Below, piece after piece: positions 37,460-46,687 of a stretch of DNA of 64,000 bases; position 1 is the first letter of the stretch; every line of letters begins with the position of its first letter. Source of the DNA: Streptococcus oralis (GTDB lineage: Bacteria > Bacillota > Bacilli > Lactobacillales > Streptococcaceae); the NCBI RefSeq assembly GCF_001578705.1, contig NZ_KQ969038.1, positions 303,690 through 367,689 of the forward strand. Direction: 5' to 3'. Both the position numbers and the translations under genes were made by a program. A model generated the notes under the pieces. That model was given only the letters and a program-made list of their open reading frames with translations, searched no databases and was not told the DNA's origin.

Positions 37460-38281
37460 ATGAAAATACTTCTCCCCTTTAAATATACGCTAAAAGATTG
37501 GAGGATTTGGATTGGATTACTCTTTTCCTTAGTAGTTGCATTGATGATGTCCTATACAGATCTAACAATAAAATTAGACGGAGGAAATTCACTAGCAGTC
37601 CTTGATTATTTCATGCTCTCTTTCTCTAGAAATCTGGCAATGTCATTATATATTTTAACAGCAGCTTCCACTGTAGTAACAGATTTTTCACAAGACTACC
37701 ATCAAAATAGACTCCCTTTTTTACTTAGTCGTATGTCTCTGCGACAATACGCTTCTTCCTTCGTAAAACGGTTAATTTTCCGTTCTTATTTTGTAGGACT
37801 GACCTTAGGATTCTGTTTTTTAATTCTCCTCTCATTTTATTTTCCCCTCACTAATTCTCACTACTTATCTACTTTTAGCAATCAGTGGTTGTTAAATCAA
37901 GGATTTATATTCCTTTTCTACTTCCTTCTCATTAGTCTAATTGGACTCTATTTTGCATTCTTTACTCTATTAGGTGGAGTCCTCTCCGTTTTTTACCCTA
38001 ATATATTAATGGTCTATCTTCTTCCAAGCATGACCTGGTTTGTCCTCACAAAATTCGGTTTAGAGAGAGCGCTCCCTTTTTTTACCCTGCCACATATCGT
38101 CTTAACGACAGATGATTATTTACGAGAAGGGCTAGCATATTTCCAAGTAGGTGACGAAAACTTTCGAAATATTTTTTCGTTACTTTATCCTTATATTTTC
38201 TTAACTCTATGGGCACTTTTGGCAATAGAGATCATTCGACTAGCTCTTAAAAAACATTGGCATTTTTATGATAAGGAGTAA
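37460..38281 (+). CDS. ABC-2-like membrane subunit 1
   Basis: A 273-residue protein with about six membrane helices (about 16-33, 48-82, 107-135, 150-175, 180-200, 237-262). It starts directly after the lipoprotein stop and precedes a second membrane gene and an ATPase. The layout resembles the permease pairs of LanFEG-type or DUF2705-type exporters. Sequence family not recognised with certainty. Confidence 0.75.
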   Translation: MKILLPFKYTLKDWRIWIGLLFSLVVALMMSYTDLTIKLDGGNSLAVLDYFMLSFSRNLAMSLYILTAASTVVTDFSQDYHQNRLPFLLSRMSLRQYASSFVKRLIFRSYFVGLTLGFCFLILLSFYFPLTNSHYLSTFSNQWLLNQGFIFLFYFLLISLIGLYFAFFTLLGGVLSVFYPNILMVYLLPSMTWFVLTKFGLERALPFFTLPHIVLTTDDYLREGLAYFQVGDENFRNIFSLLYPYIFLTLWALLAIEIIRLALKKHWHFYDKE

Positions 38282-38285
38282 TCTT

Positions 38286-39113
38286 ATGGAGATTATACGT
38301 GTAGTAACTATTCTCTTAAAACAACAATTCACCTTTAAACGATTGTTGCCTATCTTAATTTTCTTTCACCTCTATACTTTGATTTTAATGCTACCTTTTT
38401 CTAATTTAGCTAATCACTTCAAAGAAACTTATCCTGTCAGCATTGTAACCGTTCTCTTCACGAGTCAATGGTTCACTGCGATTGCTATTTTATCTGTCAT
38501 ACTACTATTTAGCAACCTTCCTTTAAAAGATACTTTCCAGTTTTGGTTAATCTTAAAGATCGGACAGAAAAAGTGGATGGTCTGCCAGTTTATTTATCTG
38601 ATTATCGCGAGCTTAATCGCTTCGATTTACCAAATCATCAGCATTTTAATCACTTTTCTCCCTACACTACACTTTTCAAATCATTGGGGACGTCTCCTAC
38701 CTTCCCTAGCTCAAGGGCGTATTTCATTTCCAGAAGGCGTTGATAGCATGACACATTTACGCTCAATTATACTACAATATTATTCTCCTTATAGAGCTTT
38801 TTTTCAAATATTCTTATTGTTGTTCCTTATATTCATATTGATTGGAGGAGTGATTTTCGTTTTCAATAGTCATTATTCTAATTTAGGAAATACCTTAGCC
38901 TGTGGATTAGTTATTGTAGAATTATTTATTACAGAAGCTTCACGTTTCTGGATTAAATTTTTATCTCCTTTAACTTGGCTAGACTTTCATTATATTAAAT
39001 ACGAAGCCCATTCTGGTTTACTATCCCTACCAGAAATAATTACTCGTATCCTACTTTTATACCTTTTGCTCACCATAATCCTAGTGGTGATGAAAAAAAT
39101 AAGGAGGCAATAG
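38286..39113 (+). CDS. ABC-2-like membrane subunit 2
   Basis: A 275-residue membrane protein with about six helices, comparable in size to the preceding subunit but without obvious identity to it. Start at ATG 38286 (AAGGAG upstream) rather than the overlapping ATG at 38268. The ATPase gene starts two bases after its stop. Together they make a complete heteromeric transporter. Confidence 0.75.
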   Translation: MEIIRVVTILLKQQFTFKRLLPILIFFHLYTLILMLPFSNLANHFKETYPVSIVTVLFTSQWFTAIAILSVILLFSNLPLKDTFQFWLILKIGQKKWMVCQFIYLIIASLIASIYQIISILITFLPTLHFSNHWGRLLPSLAQGRISFPEGVDSMTHLRSIILQYYSPYRAFFQIFLLLFLIFILIGGVIFVFNSHYSNLGNTLACGLVIVELFITEASRFWIKFLSPLTWLDFHYIKYEAHSGLLSLPEIITRILLLYLLLTIILVVMKKIRRQ

Positions 39114-39115
39114 AT

Positions 39116-39730
39116 ATGACAGACCTACATTTAAAGTCTATTCGTAAAAACTATAAACACAATGTAATTTTTGAAGACCTTTCCTTTGAGTTTTCCAGTG
39201 GGAATATATACGGAATTGTTGGATATAACGGTTCAGGAAAAACAGTTTTACTCAAGTGTTTAGCGGGATTAGAATCTATAACTGAAGGAGAAATCGAATT
39301 AGATGGAAGCATACTTGGAATCGATTTCCCCTTCTTACCCAGTGTAGGTGTTATTATTGAAACTCCAGGATTTCTGGAAGGTTATTCTGGTTTTGATAAC
39401 TTACATCAACTAGCTCTAATCAAAAATGAAATAGGCGAGAAAGAAATTATCCAGAGTATGATAGATGTAGGACTCGATCCTAGTTCCTCTAAAAAAGTGA
39501 AGCACTACTCTTTAGGAATGAAACAAAAATTAGCTCTAGCACAGGCTTTTATGGAAAATCCAGATATATTACTTTTAGATGAACCAATGAACGGACTTGA
39601 TAAGCAATCTGTTCAAAAAATTCGAGAAAAATTACTCCACCTAAAAGAAAAGGGTAAACTCATTATTCTAGCTTCTCATATAGAGCAAGATATCGAATGT
39701 CTCTGTGATGAAGTTCTATACTTGGGATAA
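39116..39730 (+). CDS. ABC transporter ATPase of the cassette
   Basis: A 204-residue ATPase: Walker A GYNGSGKT (Ala/Ser replaced by Asn in the usual GxxGxGKS/T form), signature YSLGMKQK, Walker B ILLLDEP, and switch histidine in ASHIEQD. The YSLGMKQ signature is typical of ABC-2 exporters of the bacitracin/lantibiotic-immunity kind. Last gene of the cassette; a terminator follows. Confidence 0.88.
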   Translation: MTDLHLKSIRKNYKHNVIFEDLSFEFSSGNIYGIVGYNGSGKTVLLKCLAGLESITEGEIELDGSILGIDFPFLPSVGVIIETPGFLEGYSGFDNLHQLALIKNEIGEKEIIQSMIDVGLDPSSSKKVKHYSLGMKQKLALAQAFMENPDILLLDEPMNGLDKQSVQKIREKLLHLKEKGKLIILASHIEQDIECLCDEVLYLG

Positions 39731-39780
39731 GAGTGATTTATTACAGAGCCAATACTCCTCATAAAATAGCACTTCTATAC

Positions 39781-39825
39781 AAAAAAGACCAACTATACCT
39801 AAATTATAGTAGTTGGTTTATTTTT
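39781..39825 (+). terminator. terminator at the end of the cassette
   Basis: ACCAACTA/TAGTTGGT stem with a 14-base loop, flanked by A and T runs. Confidence 0.75.
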
Positions 39826-39831
39826 CATTTC

Positions 39832-39954
39832 AAAAAATCACTACCTCCCCTGGGAGTCCCAGAGGAGGTAGTGATAACATTTTTTAGGAATGAATACACG
39901 AAATCAGTTTGTCTTATGATTTTTTGCTTTTCAAAAATTCGTCGTATTGTTTTT
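39832..39954. repeat. 123-bp direct repeat, copy 2 (authentic ngtS 3' end and terminator)
   Basis: Offset 4210 bases from copy 1, two mismatches. It spans the last ngtS codons and the minus-strand terminator CACTACCTCC/GGAGGTAGTG (39839-39848 and 39864-39873) with its T run. Confidence 0.93.
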
Positions 39955-41398
39955 GCATTTCATCCAATACTTTTTGGTAGGCACCTTCAGATTTCAATTT
40001 TTCCATTAATTCTGGGATTGCTTTATCTGGGTCTACAGTACCAGTGTTGATAGCTGTATCGAATTGTTGCATTGTGTTAGAGATTGCTGAAATTTCAGAT
40101 TTCACACTGTCAGTGTTAAAGATGAATCCAAGCGCTGGAGATTCTTTAGCTTCTGCCAATTGTTTCTTAGAATCTGCAATTTGTTGGTCTGTAACGTTTT
40201 CGTTGATGTAAAGAATCCAGTTGTTACCAGTGTTCCAACCTGACATGTGAGTGTTTCCTTTATATCCATCAAGGACGCGGACACGGTTTTCTTTACCTTC
40301 AACTTTTTCCCAGTTCTTGCCTTCTGGACCGTAAACAAGACCGTTCAAGAGTTCTGGGTTAGTGTTCAAGAGGTTCAACACTTCCATTGATTTTTCTTTG
40401 TTCTTAGAGTTGTTTGAGATGACAAAGTTAGCAACTTGTGTTGTTTGGTTTTTCTTGATGAAGTTAGTGATTGGTTTGATTTGGATATCTTTGTTAGCAA
40501 CACGTGAAAGCAAGCTGTTACCGTAGTCAGCTGGTCCTACTGTTTCTTCACGAACGAACCAAGTATCTTGTTGAAGGTCAAATGAAGTGTCGCTTGTTGC
40601 TACGTCTTTTGGAATGTATCCTGCTTCATAGAATTTGTGAAGAGTCTTCAAGTGTTCTTTGAAACGAGGTACTTCGTAACGGTTTACGATCTTAGTAGTA
40701 TCTCCTTCAAGGTCGATAACAAATGGAAGTCCGTTTGGTACTGGATAGTCAAAGTTATCAGATGGGATAAAGTTCTTCGTAACTGCAAATGGTACTACGT
40801 CTGGAGCTTTCTCTTTGATTTGTTTCAAGACTGGTTCAAGTGTTTCGTATGAAGTGACACCTGAAATGTCGATGCCATATTTGGCAAGAAGAGCGCCGTT
40901 GAAGGCAAAGTTTTGAGATGATGCAACGTTGGCTGCAACTGGAACAGCGTAGATCTTACCATTTACAGTGTTCCCTTTGATGTAAGCTGGGTCAAGTGCT
41001 TTGTAAAGCTCTGCTCCTTCTTTCTTGTACAAATCAGTCAAGTCAGCGTAAGCACCTTTTTGAGCATTTACAACATAGTTATCTGCAAAGGCGATATCAT
41101 AGTTTTCACCAGATGATGTGATAACGGACATTTTCTTGCTGTAGTCACCCCATCCGAGGTATTGGATATCCAATTTAGCACCAACTTTTTCTTCGATGAT
41201 TTTGTTTGCATTTTCTAGCAATTCATCCAGATTGTCCGGTTTGTCACCGATTTGGTACATTTTAAGAACAGGTTTTTCACTTGAAGCAGTGTCAGCAGCT
41301 TTTTTGTTATTACCTGTAAGGTTTCCACAAGCAGCAAGACCTGCAGCCAAAGCGACTACGCTAGCAGATGCAAAAGCATATTTTTTCCAGTTTTTCAT
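39914..41398 (-). CDS. ngtS: sugar (N-glycan) ABC transporter substrate-binding lipoprotein
   Basis: A 494-residue family-1 solute-binding lipoprotein: signal peptide ending LAAGLAAC, then a long two-lobe binding protein of the LplA/YtcQ kind. From size, context and sequence I take it for NgtS, the pneumococcal N-glycan binding protein, whose ligand is a mannose-type or complex glycan released by endo-glycosidases. It is third in an operon after two permeases. The ATPase is not encoded here; the shared MsmK ATPase is the usual partner. The nearby exoglycosidases would process what it imports. Its last 15 codons are duplicated at 35701-35744. Confidence 0.85.
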   Translation of the reverse strand: MKNWKKYAFASASVVALAAGLAACGNLTGNNKKAADTASSEKPVLKMYQIGDKPDNLDELLENANKIIEEKVGAKLDIQYLGWGDYSKKMSVITSSGENYDIAFADNYVVNAQKGAYADLTDLYKKEGAELYKALDPAYIKGNTVNGKIYAVPVAANVASSQNFAFNGALLAKYGIDISGVTSYETLEPVLKQIKEKAPDVVPFAVTKNFIPSDNFDYPVPNGLPFVIDLEGDTTKIVNRYEVPRFKEHLKTLHKFYEAGYIPKDVATSDTSFDLQQDTWFVREETVGPADYGNSLLSRVANKDIQIKPITNFIKKNQTTQVANFVISNNSKNKEKSMEVLNLLNTNPELLNGLVYGPEGKNWEKVEGKENRVRVLDGYKGNTHMSGWNTGNNWILYINENVTDQQIADSKKQLAEAKESPALGFIFNTDSVKSEISAISNTMQQFDTAINTGTVDPDKAIPELMEKLKSEGAYQKVLDEMQKQYDEFLKSKKS

Positions 41399-41480
41399 GA
41401 TAAAAACTCCTTTTTTTATTTTTAAACTTATAAACGATTTAATGATTTTAACTTCAGTTACTAAGATGAAGTTGGGAAGA

Positions 41481-41497
41481 GAGAAACGGTATTTCTC
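41481..41497 (-). promoter_or_regulatory. small hairpin between permease and ngtS genes
   Basis: GAGAAA/TTTCTC stem in the 107-base gap. It may protect the ngtS transcript or mark a processing point that raises binding-protein level. Confidence 0.35.
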
Positions 41498-41505
41498 AGC
41501 AAATG

Positions 41506-42426
41506 CTATTCTTTCACACCACCGATCGTCAAACCTTTAACAAAGTAGCGTTGGAAGAATGGATATAGAATGGCGATCGGAAGGGTTGCAACGACAACCA
41601 TGGCCATACGTCCTGTTTCCTTTGGAAGAGCGACTCCCAGTTGACCAGAAAGGCCGACTGCTTTGGCGATGTAGTCCATATTTTGTTGGATTTGCATGAG
41701 CAAATACTGTAATGGATACAAGTTGTCACTCTTGATGTAAAGAAGGGCGTTGAACCAGTCGTTCCAGAAACCAAGAGCTGTCAAAAGCGTGATGGTTGCG
41801 ATACCTGGTAGTGACAATGGCAAACAGATTTGGAAGAAGATCCGGGCTTCACTAGCACCATCGATACGAGCGGACTCGAGAATGGCTTCTGGAATGGTCT
41901 TCTTGAAGAAGGAACGCATCAAGATGATGTTAAATGGTGAGAGAAGCATTGGAACAATCAAGGCCCAAACTGTGTCACCCAGTTGAAGCAAACGAGTGAC
42001 CACGATATAGCCTGGAACCAAACCAGCGTTGAACAACATACTAAGTAGAACGAAAATCGTAAAGAATCTGCGGTACTTGAAGGTTGTCCGTGAGATGGCG
42101 TAGGCATAAGTTGTGGTGATAAAGACGTTTGTCAAGGTTCCGACTACTGTTACAAATACTGAGATAAAGAGCGCTTGTAATATCTTATCTTTAAACTGAG
42201 CCAAAAACTCGAAACCATCTAATCCAAACTGTGATGGGAAAAAGCTATATCCATGTTGAAGGATGCTCTTTTCATCTGTGATGGAAATCATGATGACAAA
42301 GATAAAGGGCAAGATGCAAGAGAGAGCAATCAATCCAGAAATAATACTGAAGAAGATATCTGCCTTCTTACTAAAGGAGTGAATGCCGACATTATCAATT
42401 TTTGCTTTTTTAATTTTTTCTGCCAT
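41506..42426 (-). CDS. sugar ABC transporter permease (second subunit)
   Basis: A 306-residue permease of the carbohydrate CUT1 family with six helices. The EAA loop is in ESARIDGASEARIFFQICLPLS-like sequence (shortened here), which couples to the ATPase. Start at ATG 42426 (AAAGGAGG upstream); the open frame continues further 5'. It follows the first permease by 13 bases. Part of the Ngt importer. Confidence 0.9.
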   Translation of the reverse strand: MAEKIKKAKIDNVGIHSFSKKADIFFSIISGLIALSCILPFIFVIMISITDEKSILQHGYSFFPSQFGLDGFEFLAQFKDKILQALFISVFVTVVGTLTNVFITTTYAYAISRTTFKYRRFFTIFVLLSMLFNAGLVPGYIVVTRLLQLGDTVWALIVPMLLSPFNIILMRSFFKKTIPEAILESARIDGASEARIFFQICLPLSLPGIATITLLTALGFWNDWFNALLYIKSDNLYPLQYLLMQIQQNMDYIAKAVGLSGQLGVALPKETGRMAMVVVATLPIAILYPFFQRYFVKGLTIGGVKE

Positions 42427-42439
42427 GCTTTCCTCCTTT

Positions 42440-43369
42440 CTAGAATAGTGCTGAATTTGGATCCACTCGTCTTGCAAGCAAGTTTGATAGGATAACCAGT
42501 ATCAAACCGACAACGGACTGATAAAGACCAGCTGCTGACGCCATACCAATGTCCGCTGTCTGAGTCAAACCATTATAGACATAGACGTCTAGTACATTGG
42601 TTACATTGTAGAGCTGACCAGCATTGTGAGGGATTTGGTAGAAAAGACCGAAGTCTGCACGGAAGATGTTTCCGACTGCAAGGATAGTCAAAACAGTTAT
42701 CAGCGGTGTCAACTGTGGAATCGTTACATTGCGAATCCGTTGCCACTTGCTAGCCCCGTCCACTGTTGCTGCTTCGTAGTAGGTAGGATCAATTCCCATG
42801 ATCGTCGCGTAGTACATGACACTGCTATATCCAAAACCTTTCCAGATACCTAGGAAAAGGAGAAGATATGGCCAAATACCTAAGTCTGCATAGAAGTTAA
42901 TCCCCTTCACACCAATGGTTTCCAAGAAACGGTTGATCACCCCTTTGTCGATGTTTAGGAAAGCATCTGTAAAGAAACTGATGATAACCCATGACAGGAA
43001 GTAAGGGAACAACATAGACGTTTGGAAAATCTTAACCATTCTCTTAGAGCGAAGCTCGCTGAGGATAATGGCAATCCCTACTGATACAATCAAACCGATA
43101 AAGATAAAGCCGAGATTGTAGAGAACGGTATTACGAGTGATGATAAAGGCATCTTTTGAACTAAACAAGAATCTGAAATTATCTAACCCGACCCATTTAC
43201 TATTCACAATACTATCTATGAAACCATTACTGGTCATATGGTAGTCTTTAAAGGCGACCACATTCCCAAATACTGGAATGTAAAAGAATAGAATCAACCA
43301 GAGTGCCCCTGGTAAAACCATCAAGAGAAAGATCCAGTTATCTCTCAAGGTCTTTGAAAACTTTTTCAT
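42440..43369 (-). CDS. sugar ABC transporter permease (first subunit)
   Basis: A 309-residue LplB-type CUT1 permease, six helices, with the EAA-type loop around AATVDGASKWQRI. First gene of the importer operon (permease, permease, binding protein). The promoter upstream carries a cre-like site. No ATPase gene in the window. Confidence 0.9.
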   Translation of the reverse strand: MKKFSKTLRDNWIFLLMVLPGALWLILFFYIPVFGNVVAFKDYHMTSNGFIDSIVNSKWVGLDNFRFLFSSKDAFIITRNTVLYNLGFIFIGLIVSVGIAIILSELRSKRMVKIFQTSMLFPYFLSWVIISFFTDAFLNIDKGVINRFLETIGVKGINFYADLGIWPYLLLFLGIWKGFGYSSVMYYATIMGIDPTYYEAATVDGASKWQRIRNVTIPQLTPLITVLTILAVGNIFRADFGLFYQIPHNAGQLYNVTNVLDVYVYNGLTQTADIGMASAAGLYQSVVGLILVILSNLLARRVDPNSALF

Positions 43370-43420
43370 AATTTCCTCCCTTTTTATTCCTAAAAACTGA
43401 TTTCATCGAATTTTTAGGTT

Positions 43421-43468
43421 TGATAACGATTACATTATTAGTATACTCCTATTTGAAGGTCAGGTTAA
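43421..43468 (-). promoter_or_regulatory. promoter and cre-like site of the N-glycan importer operon
   Basis: Minus-strand TTAACC (43463-43468) and TATACT (43440-43445), spacer 17, followed by ATGTAATCGTTATCA (43421-43435), one mismatch from the cre consensus. CcpA repression of glycan import is expected. Confidence 0.6.
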
Positions 43469-43481
43469 ACTACTAATTATA

Positions 43482-43512
43482 GAAAAAACTCCACAAATTA
43501 TTTTATGTGGAG
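43482..43512 (-). terminator. terminator after the DUF4767 gene
   Basis: CTCCACA/TGTGGAG stem, ten-base loop, six or seven T on the minus strand. Confidence 0.85.
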
Positions 43513-43578
43513 AAGTTTTTTATAAGAAATAGGTTTCACGAGAAACACTCTGCATGCGATAAATGTATTTCCGCTTTA

Positions 43579-44694
43579 CTAATTGAAAACTTGTTCTAAT
43601 ATTGGGTGATGAAACTCGACAAAATGAACCTGAGCATTTATGATAGCCTCTGATTCATTTTTATCAATCTCTGGTCTTCCTTCTGTGTGTAAAAGAGCAG
43701 GATTACCATCCTTGTAGCCAAAGAGAATCACCTCTGTCTCTGCTTCATTCACATAGCAAGCTAGGACATCAAACCGCCCAGAACCAGAACCAGCAATATA
43801 GCCATACCATTTAAAAGTACAGTTCATTCCATCCACTTGTCCAAATTGCATTATCTGGTCTGGCACTGCAAGTCCGTAGTAGCGACCATATGTTGCTAGG
43901 TTAGTTGACTTAAATCTTTCACCTTTACTATCTGAATAGGATTCCATGGCTGTTTTTATCTTGTCTATTAAAGAACTATTATCTGTATCTGGCTCGCTCT
44001 CTGTAGTTACACTTGTTTTTAATAGAAATTCCTTAAAACGTTGCGCTAAGTCTGTATTCTCAGTCTCTTCAAAATTTGCAGTAGGGATAGTTTCCAGTGT
44101 CTTATCGGTATGCAAGACCTGTGCTTGCCCATCCTTCAGTGTAAATAGGTAGAAATGTTTGTCCTGATTGTCATAGTAGGCATCCAAAACCAAGTAATCA
44201 TAGGCATTGTCACTCGATACTCCAAAAACATTCCATTTGACACTTTTCTGAGAGACAGTTGTTGTTTCTAATTTTTTGATGAGGTCATTCTTTTCATCAA
44301 AGTTTGTATGCTCTAGTCTATGATAGGACTGCCCCATAGAAGAAGCCCAGCTTGCAAACTCTTCTTCCCACTTTTCGGTGTTGTATTGGATTAGCTTCTG
44401 AAAATCTGAGTAGTTCTTCATAATCAAAGCTTGATCAGTCGGATTAGATAACTGGAGTTCTTCCATGGCTGCAACTGTGGCAGCCATAGGTGACTGAACA
44501 GTTGTATCCTTGGATCCTTTTTCGTGCGAAAGAGCCTTTTGATAGGAATCTGCTAAATAGTGAAAATAGTTGGTTGTTTCCTTGGTTTGTTGCTCCCTTG
44601 GTATTGACGGACTAGTTACGCCGTCCTCTGTCGCTCTGTGGCAGGCAGATAAGACTAGCATACTAGCACCTAGGACCAGTAGTAACTTTTTCAT
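43579..44694 (-). CDS. lipoprotein with tandem DUF4767-like domains
   Basis: A 371-residue lipoprotein (signal peptide ending LSAC, Cys near residue 18). Two similar domains follow, about 80-215 and 235-365, each holding a YG/FG-type core and a DGxxxxLHT segment (KDGQAQVLHTD, KDGNPALLHTE). I take these for DUF4767-like repeats. Start at ATG 44694, seven bases after GGAGG. Function unknown. It separates the N-glycan importer from the exoglycosidase operon and could be part of that scavenging system, or a passenger. Confidence 0.7.
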   Translation of the reverse strand: MKKLLLVLGASMLVLSACHRATEDGVTSPSIPREQQTKETTNYFHYLADSYQKALSHEKGSKDTTVQSPMAATVAAMEELQLSNPTDQALIMKNYSDFQKLIQYNTEKWEEEFASWASSMGQSYHRLEHTNFDEKNDLIKKLETTTVSQKSVKWNVFGVSSDNAYDYLVLDAYYDNQDKHFYLFTLKDGQAQVLHTDKTLETIPTANFEETENTDLAQRFKEFLLKTSVTTESEPDTDNSSLIDKIKTAMESYSDSKGERFKSTNLATYGRYYGLAVPDQIMQFGQVDGMNCTFKWYGYIAGSGSGRFDVLACYVNEAETEVILFGYKDGNPALLHTEGRPEIDKNESEAIINAQVHFVEFHHPILEQVFN

Positions 44695-44752
44695 GGTCAT
44701 ACCTCCAAACTATCCTTATACTTTCATTATACTCCTTTCCTATCTCCAAATC

Positions 44753-44786
44753 AAAAAACATCTCCATGTATTTAAAAGGAGATGTT
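44753..44786 (-). terminator. terminator after the GH20 gene
   Basis: AACATCTCC/GGAGATGTT stem with a T run on the minus strand. Confidence 0.85.
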
Positions 44787-44806
44787 TAATTGTTTGTGAT
44801 AAACGC

Positions 44807-46687
44807 CTATGTCGTATAAATCGTCGAAGCTGTCGCAATGGTATGCCACTGATTAGCTGTAGTTGCTGCGAAGTCCTTGTCTGCGTAAAAGTCAGTAAAT
44901 GGTAGGATTTCAACTTCTAGCTCATCGATGCGGTCAATCTGTCCTGCCAGATAAGCCTCGATGCGGCTTTCTGCTCGTTTGATACGTTGCAAGAGTCCGC
45001 CCATACGGATATCGACCGTATCCAAGCCAAAGACCTTGTTTTCTTTCAACCATTGACGGCTAAAGAGGGCATGGAAGTGTTCGATTTGGCTTCTGAGTTC
45101 TGGTAATTCTTGTCTTGCGATTTCTTTCAGACTTTCTTTATCGTTTGCTTGGTAGGCCTGACGGATGCGTCGTCCCACATCCACTTTACTACTTAAAATC
45201 TGGTTCAACTGGGCCTGAGTTTCAAAGAGGTAGGCATAGTTTCCTGCTTTTTCTTTGATTTCAGCAAGCGTTTCAGCAGCCTGAGCGAAGTGCGGTTTGT
45301 CCTGTTCAGGTGTCATGTGTCTATCAAGAATTGGGCAGAGAACATCTTGATAAAAGACATAGCGGTTGGGATTGATGCCACTGAGATTGTCTGGCAGGTC
45401 TGGCAAGAGGTTGGCAAGGTCAATCTGCATGAAGTCTTCTACTGATAAACCTGTATTGGTCTTGAAGCGAGCAGACAAACGCTCTAAGTCATTGCGGTAG
45501 CTGAGTTCTGCCCAGATTTGCAAGCTGGGTAGGATAGAAAACTGGGCAGTCTCGCCACCGTTGTCTCCCCAACCCGTCACAATGACTTCTTTGATGTCAT
45601 TAGCACGACAGGCTTTATTGGCTTCAAGAGCGATGAGGCGACTGAAATGGTTGTTGGGTGTGAACCCAATCCACTTCCAAGCCCCCCCTGCAAAGGCGAT
45701 ATCCTGGCTAATCTTGTGGTGGTTGCGGAAATTGCGGTTGTATTTTTCCTCGCTATCCTGATAATAATCCCAGTAAACCAAGGTTACACGGTCTTTGAGA
45801 CGGTCTAGGTAGACACGAGTTTCCTCTGGAATTTCCACATCACGGTCGTACTGACCATCTGCTGACATGAGCTTAAAGAACATATCGCTCCACATCTGGC
45901 AGTGGAAACCATACTTGTCAGCAATATCCAGCACGCGCTCCAAGTGTTGGCACATGAGAAGACTACGATCCACTACTCCATTCAAGATGAGGTAGCGTCC
46001 CAAGCCAACCAAGTGGGCCTCGTCCATACCGATATTGACCTTACGGGTTTGCAATTTAGACAGAGTGGCAAACATGCCATCAATCAGATCATAAACCTTT
46101 TCTTCGCCGATGAGGAGAATGTCCTCTACATCACGAAGCTCCTGCACTTCCTTGACACCCCATTTGACAAAGGCCGACAAGTGGGCCAAGGTCTGGATAC
46201 AGGGCACAAAGGTCATATCAAACTGCTGGGCATAGGCTTCGATTTCCTGCAGCTCCTCTGCTGAATAGGCGCCACGGAAATAGCCAAAGTAAGGCTGCCC
46301 CTCAATCTGGTAGGTGTCTTCCATGTAAAGCTCAAAGGTTGAGTAGCCCATGAGAGCCAAGATCTCAATCATCTGCTTGGCAGAAGCCACATTCAGCACC
46401 GCATTTCGGGAACAGTCTGCCATGTAGGCCAAGTCTTCGTAAGCCGCCTGCTCCTCAATCGCTACTTTGTCAGCTTCTACTAGAGCTGTTGCTAACAAAG
46501 ACAAGGCGCGGTAGAGTTGGTGAGGTTTGCGATAGGTTAGTTGATAGTGTCCACTTTCACCCTTGAGAGAGATAGAGGCTTGGTCAGACTGAGCGACTGT
46601 CACCTCCACATCTGGTAAAGAAATGTGATTTTTTAATGCTTCAATAGCTTGCGCTTGTTTGGGACTAAGTCCTGTAAATGTTACCAC
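44807..46687 (-). CDS. GH20 exo-beta-N-acetylhexosaminidase (intracellular)
   Basis: A 626-residue glycosidase without signal peptide, matching the cytoplasmic GH20C type. The catalytic Asp-Glu pair is in [13 protein letters not shown]. It removes terminal GlcNAc or GalNAc from imported glycans. It uses a GTG start at 46687, overlapping the end of the ROK gene by seven bases, with GGAGG seven bases upstream. Last gene of the glycan operon. Confidence 0.9.
   Translation of the reverse strand: MVTFTGLSPKQAQAIEALKNHISLPDVEVTVAQSDQASISLKGESGHYQLTYRKPHQLYRALSLLATALVEADKVAIEEQAAYEDLAYMADCSRNAVLNVASAKQMIEILALMGYSTFELYMEDTYQIEGQPYFGYFRGAYSAEELQEIEAYAQQFDMTFVPCIQTLAHLSAFVKWGVKEVQELRDVEDILLIGEEKVYDLIDGMFATLSKLQTRKVNIGMDEAHLVGLGRYLILNGVVDRSLLMCQHLERVLDIADKYGFHCQMWSDMFFKLMSADGQYDRDVEIPEETRVYLDRLKDRVTLVYWDYYQDSEEKYNRNFRNHHKISQDIAFAGGAWKWIGFTPNNHFSRLIALEANKACRANDIKEVIVTGWGDNGGETAQFSILPSLQIWAELSYRNDLERLSARFKTNTGLSVEDFMQIDLANLLPDLPDNLSGINPNRYVFYQDVLCPILDRHMTPEQDKPHFAQAAETLAEIKEKAGNYAYLFETQAQLNQILSSKVDVGRRIRQAYQANDKESLKEIARQELPELRSQIEHFHALFSRQWLKENKVFGLDTVDIRMGGLLQRIKRAESRIEAYLAGQIDRIDELEVEILPFTDFYADKDFAATTANQWHTIATASTIYTT

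Noticed and set aside
35622-39954. Classical integrative element with attL and attR
   Set aside because: No integrase, excisionase or mobilisation gene is present and the repeat is long; described only as a repeat-bounded cassette.
39733-40050. 105-residue plus-strand frame after the cassette ATPase
   Set aside because: Crosses a terminator and the repeat, and overlaps the end of ngtS in antisense; no ribosome site.
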